Below, piece after piece: positions 23,111 through 24,871 of a DNA stretch of 24,871 nucleotides. Both the position numbers and the translations under genes were made by a program. How positions within the stretch are numbered: position 1 is the stretch's first letter; every line of letters starts with the position of its first letter. The stretch lies in assembly GCA_036639875.1 (NCBI GenBank), contig JAVWHX010000034.1, forward strand, positions 1 to 24,871. Reading direction: 5' to 3'. A model generated the notes under the pieces. That model searched no databases. It was given only the letters and a program-made list of their open reading frames with translations, and was not told the DNA's origin. This DNA comes from JAVWHX01 sp036639875. Lineage in GTDB: Bacteria > Bacillota_I > Bacilli_A > Erysipelotrichales > Coprobacillaceae.

Positions 23111-23139
23111 AGAAATATGAACTGAAAATAAACATTCGC
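23111..23139 (+). promoter_or_regulatory. 29-bp block shared with the YjcZ-like gene
   Basis: This is the second copy of the block described at 20374-20402, ending 50 nt before the ATG of the cotJA-cotJB fusion gene. It also overlaps the -35 region of the divergent flavodoxin-like gene. Confidence 0.5.
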
Positions 23140-23189
23140 CTATAACTTTTCTTATTGTTATGAATAACCTATAGATGAAGGAGGTAATT

Positions 23190-23612
23190 ATGAATATTTT
23201 TCAAGACAGTCAAACTTATTATGATCCATTTTCTATGTCACGTCATTGTTCAGAAAAAAGTCCTAAATTATTTGAACCACAAGAGGCAATTATGTTAGGA
23301 AATCTTTTTAAAGACTTATATATGACATACAATGGTTTTTCTAATTATTGTTTACAACCAAGTAGTGCTAGACAGCAAGCTTTATTAGAAGTTCAAATGT
23401 ATTCATTTGTAGCACATGAAATTAATTTATATCTTGATACTCATCCACATAATCAAAGAATGATTCAACTATTCAATGATTATTCTAAGAAAACTGAAGA
23501 AGCTACTGTTGCTTATGAAAGTCAATATGGACCACTTATGGTACAAGACAGTTCAAATCAAACCCCATTTCAATGGGTTCAAGGTCCTTGGCCTTGGGAA
23601 CATCAAAACTAA
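23190..23612 (+). CDS. CotJA-CotJB-like fused spore coat protein
   Basis: This 140-residue protein appears to join two coat proteins. Residues about 26-50 (PKLFEPQEAIMLGNLFKDLY) match the CotJA pattern (LYxPxExLxxGTLFPxL). Residues about 60-138 (VAHEINLYLDTHPHNQRM.. YESQYGPL.. WVQGPWPWE) match CotJB. In Bacillus, cotJA, cotJB and cotJC are separate and form a coat operon made in the mother cell under sigma-E. The ATG at 23190 has AAGGAGG just upstream and is preferred to one at 23175. The truncated cotJC follows 17 nt later. The N-terminal ~25 residues match nothing I recognise. Confidence 0.75.
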   Translation: MNIFQDSQTYYDPFSMSRHCSEKSPKLFEPQEAIMLGNLFKDLYMTYNGFSNYCLQPSSARQQALLEVQMYSFVAHEINLYLDTHPHNQRMIQLFNDYSKKTEEATVAYESQYGPLMVQDSSNQTPFQWVQGPWPWEHQN

Positions 23613-23629
23613 AGGAGGAATTATAAAGA

Positions 23630-24052
23630 ATGTGGGCTTATAACAAAAAACTACAATACCCTGTTTCTATAAGGAACAAGGATTTAAGAATGGCTAAATT
23701 TATTATTACACAATTTGGTGGTTCTAATGGAGAATTAGGTGCATCTTTAAGATATCTTACTCAAAGATATACAATGCCAGATGACAAAGGCAAGGCACTT
23801 TTAACCGACATAGGAACAGAGGAACTCGGTCATATGGAAATGATCTCAACCATGGTTTATCAACTTACTCATGGTGCTACCCTCGATGAACTAAAGGAAG
23901 CTGGATTAGAATCAAATTATACAGAACATGGTGTTGCTATGTTTCCAACCGATTCTAACGGAGTTCCTTTCACTACTGAATATTTCGCAGTTACAGGCGA
24001 TCCCGTTGCAGATATAGCAGAAGATCTTGCGGCCGATGGTACAATCTCATAA
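23630..24052 (+). pseudogene. cotJC: CotJC/manganese catalase-like gene, truncated by frameshift
   Basis: The protein starts MWAYNKKLQYPV exactly as CotJC does and shows the first Mn ligands: Glu35 (GELGASLRYL), Glu64/65 and His68 (GTEELGHMEMI), plus the GVPFTTEYFAVTGDPVADIAEDLAAD segment. It then ends after 140 residues, against about 190 in the family. In Mn catalases the remaining two ligands (a Glu near the AAE(E)KAR motif and a His in REIVH) lie after this point. In the +2 frame, codons 24040-24111 read YNLIRTTIKDNERIREISNYL, resembling the lost helix, so an indel at about 24034-24040 shifted the frame. The distal REIVH segment is not visible in either frame. The short product may still be made: AAAGGAGG lies 11-12 nt upstream of its ATG. 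It is close to CotJC, but not enzymatically intact. Confidence 0.75.
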
Positions 24053-24116
24053 GAACAACCATAAAAGATAATGAAAGGATAAGAGAAATTAGCAATTACT
24101 TACATATTTTATAATT

Positions 24117-24152
24117 TAGGTTAGATTCATCTATGAATCAACCTATTTTTTA
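24117..24152 (+). terminator. Terminator of the cotJ operon
   Basis: TAGGTT (24117-24122) plus GATTCAT (24124-24130) pair with ATGAATC (24133-24139) plus AACCTA (24140-24145), with one bulged A; a T run follows. It also ends beside the convergent hypothetical gene's stop, so may act in both directions. Confidence 0.85.
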
Positions 24153-24386
24153 TTGTAAGTTCTCATATAAATATTTCAATAATAAATCATACAAAGAATA
24201 TAAATCTCTTTTTAAAACCATAATTGTCCCTCTTTCACAAAGATTATCATTAATAGTTTTAATTACATTATCAAGTAATAACAATTCATCATTTAATATT
24301 AAAGTAATCATCTCGATTAATTGTTCCTTCCCTACTGTTTCTCCATTCATTATCTTTTCTGCAATACCATTCTCATCATAAATCAT
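24150..24386 (-). CDS. Hypothetical protein (78 residues)
   Basis: This small, acidic, helical protein has no membrane span or signal peptide (MIYDENGIAEKIMNG start; LILNDELLLLDNVIKTIND central helix; LYSLYDLLLKYLYENL end). I recognise no family. AAAGGAG lies before the ATG, and a clean promoter (TTGACT, 17 nt, TAATAT) drives it, so it is probably expressed. It is divergent from the XRE regulator gene, with inverted repeats between them that could be the regulator's operators. Toxin/antitoxin pairing was considered but has no sequence support. Confidence 0.6.
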   Translation of the reverse strand: MIYDENGIAEKIMNGETVGKEQLIEMITLILNDELLLLDNVIKTINDNLCERGTIMVLKRDLYSLYDLLLKYLYENLQ

Positions 24387-24403
24387 TTGTTTCTCCTTTC
24401 CTT

Positions 24404-24433
24404 AGAACGTTACTATTCAGCCCATACCGTTCT
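24404..24433. repeat. Inverted repeat, candidate XRE operator
   Basis: AGAACGTTA (24404-24412) and TACCGTTCT (24425-24433) are inverted copies matching at 8 of 9 positions, 12 nt apart. They lie between the -10 of the hypothetical gene and its ATG, a position suited to repression. Confidence 0.5.
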
Positions 24434-24438
24434 ATTTT

Positions 24439-24467
24439 ATATTAGAGCAAATTGTACTAAAAGTCAA
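24439..24467 (-). promoter_or_regulatory. Promoter of the 78-residue gene
   Basis: On the minus strand, TTGACT (24462-24467) and TAATAT (24439-24444) are spaced by 17 nt. A second near-inverted pair, GCAAATTG (24447-24454) and CAATTGC (24465-24471), overlaps its -35 and spacer. Confidence 0.65.
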
Positions 24468-24538
24468 TTGCACATCATTCCATCAATATAATTATGTACA
24501 TAGATGAATGATAAAATATATAAGGAGGTAAAAATCAT

Positions 24539-24742
24539 ATGTATTTAAAACGAATAAAAGATTTAAGAGAAGATAATGACTTAAGTCAAACAACTTTAGC
24601 AAACGCTTTAAATATCACTCAAAGAGCATACTCTCATTACGAAACTGGAACTAGAGAACTCCCTCTTGAAATTTTAATAAAACTCGCTGATTTCTATAAA
24701 ACATCAACCGATTATTTGCTAGAAAGAACAAACAAGAAATAA
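24539..24742 (+). CDS. Small XRE/Cro-CI HTH regulator
   Basis: This 67-residue protein is almost only an HTH_3 domain: IKDLREDNDLSQTTLANALNITQRAYSHYETGTRELPLEILIKLADFYKTSTDYLL, with the helix-turn-helix around residues 16-35. Such small Cro-like proteins control a neighbouring promoter. The ATG at 24539 has GGAGG 9-10 nt upstream. It is divergent from the hypothetical gene; dyads between them fit auto- or cross-repression. It may be a phage-derived or stress-linked housekeeping regulator; no phage genes are visible. Confidence 0.85.
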   Translation: MYLKRIKDLREDNDLSQTTLANALNITQRAYSHYETGTRELPLEILIKLADFYKTSTDYLLERTNKK

Positions 24743-24803
24743 TATTTAAAATAGTTAATAAATTATTTTATTCACAAAAAATTCATAAACAAACATTATC
24801 ATA

Positions 24804-24871
24804 ACCACACCTAAAAGGCGTGGTATGCACCGACCCTATAAGGGTCCTTTGTTGCGGAGGTCTTCACCTAT
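24804..24871 (-). other. GC-rich hairpin cluster, possible IS200/IS605 end or ncRNA (cut by edge)
   Basis: After about 60 nt of very AT-rich sequence with no gene, base composition rises sharply. On the minus strand, ACCACGCC pairs with GGTGTGGT (24804-24824) around TTTTA with a G-U wobble that exists only in minus-strand RNA. GACCCT pairs with AGGGTC (24832-24846), and a small AGGT/ACCT hairpin lies at 24858-24869. Imperfect subterminal hairpins of this shape (a stem with a TTTTA loop) are typical of IS200/IS605 right ends and of the guide-RNA region downstream of tnpB. No transposase is in the window, so the call is tentative; a structured small RNA is an alternative. Confidence 0.4.

Noticed and set aside
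24150..24742. Toxin-antitoxin pair (hypothetical plus XRE)
   Set aside because: The genes are divergent, the hypothetical protein shows no toxin motif, and both have separate promoters.
1..24871. CRISPR arrays, tRNA or rRNA genes, prophage
   Set aside because: No regular direct repeats with spacers, no cloverleaf with CCA-end features, no rRNA motifs and no phage structural genes are visible.

Overview
The window is a low-GC, gene-dense stretch of a Firmicutes chromosome. Purine-rich ribosome binding sites, TTG(A/T)CA/TATAAT promoters, a perfect CcpA-type cre site, YlbD/YlbE/YlbF proteins and CotJ spore-coat genes together point to a spore-forming gut lineage of the Erysipelotrichia/Coprobacillaceae type. 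This assignment is an inference from gene content, because no rRNA is present. Most genes lie on the minus strand; in the features, 'upstream' follows the direction of transcription.

From left to right: the 5' end of lon and the whole of tig (protein quality control); a TPR-like protein; a phosphofructokinase with a CcpA cre site just upstream of its promoter; a small operon encoding a DJ-1/PfpI protein, or close to it, an alpha/beta hydrolase and a 46-residue membrane peptide; maf overlapping the end of pnp; a small membrane protein gene and the Mg2+ channel gene mgtE, preceded by a short upstream ORF; rpsO with a structured leader; an EamA permease and a membrane-anchored MerR regulator with a textbook MerR operator; the pyrimidine operon pyrB-pyrC-pyrK-pyrD, with a terminator hairpin between its promoter and pyrB; and a cell-division/housekeeping operon UPF0223-ftsW-ylbD-ylbE-ylbF-rsmD-coaD.

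The plus strand then carries a Cys-rich YjcZ-like peptide and def. metY and a Cys-rich flavodoxin-like gene follow on the minus strand. Next come a cotJ locus in which CotJA-like and CotJB sequences are fused and cotJC is truncated by an apparent frameshift, a divergent hypothetical/XRE regulator pair, and finally a GC-richer, hairpin-dense sequence at the right edge that may be the end of an IS200/IS605-type element.

No complete, clearly novel defence or mobile system is visible. The most interesting points are regulatory and evolutionary: the acidic, proline-containing uORF before mgtE; the attenuator-like pyrB leader without a recognisable PyrR site; a 29-bp block shared upstream of the two spore-type transcription units; the CotJA-CotJB fusion next to a decayed cotJC; and the hairpin cluster at the right end.
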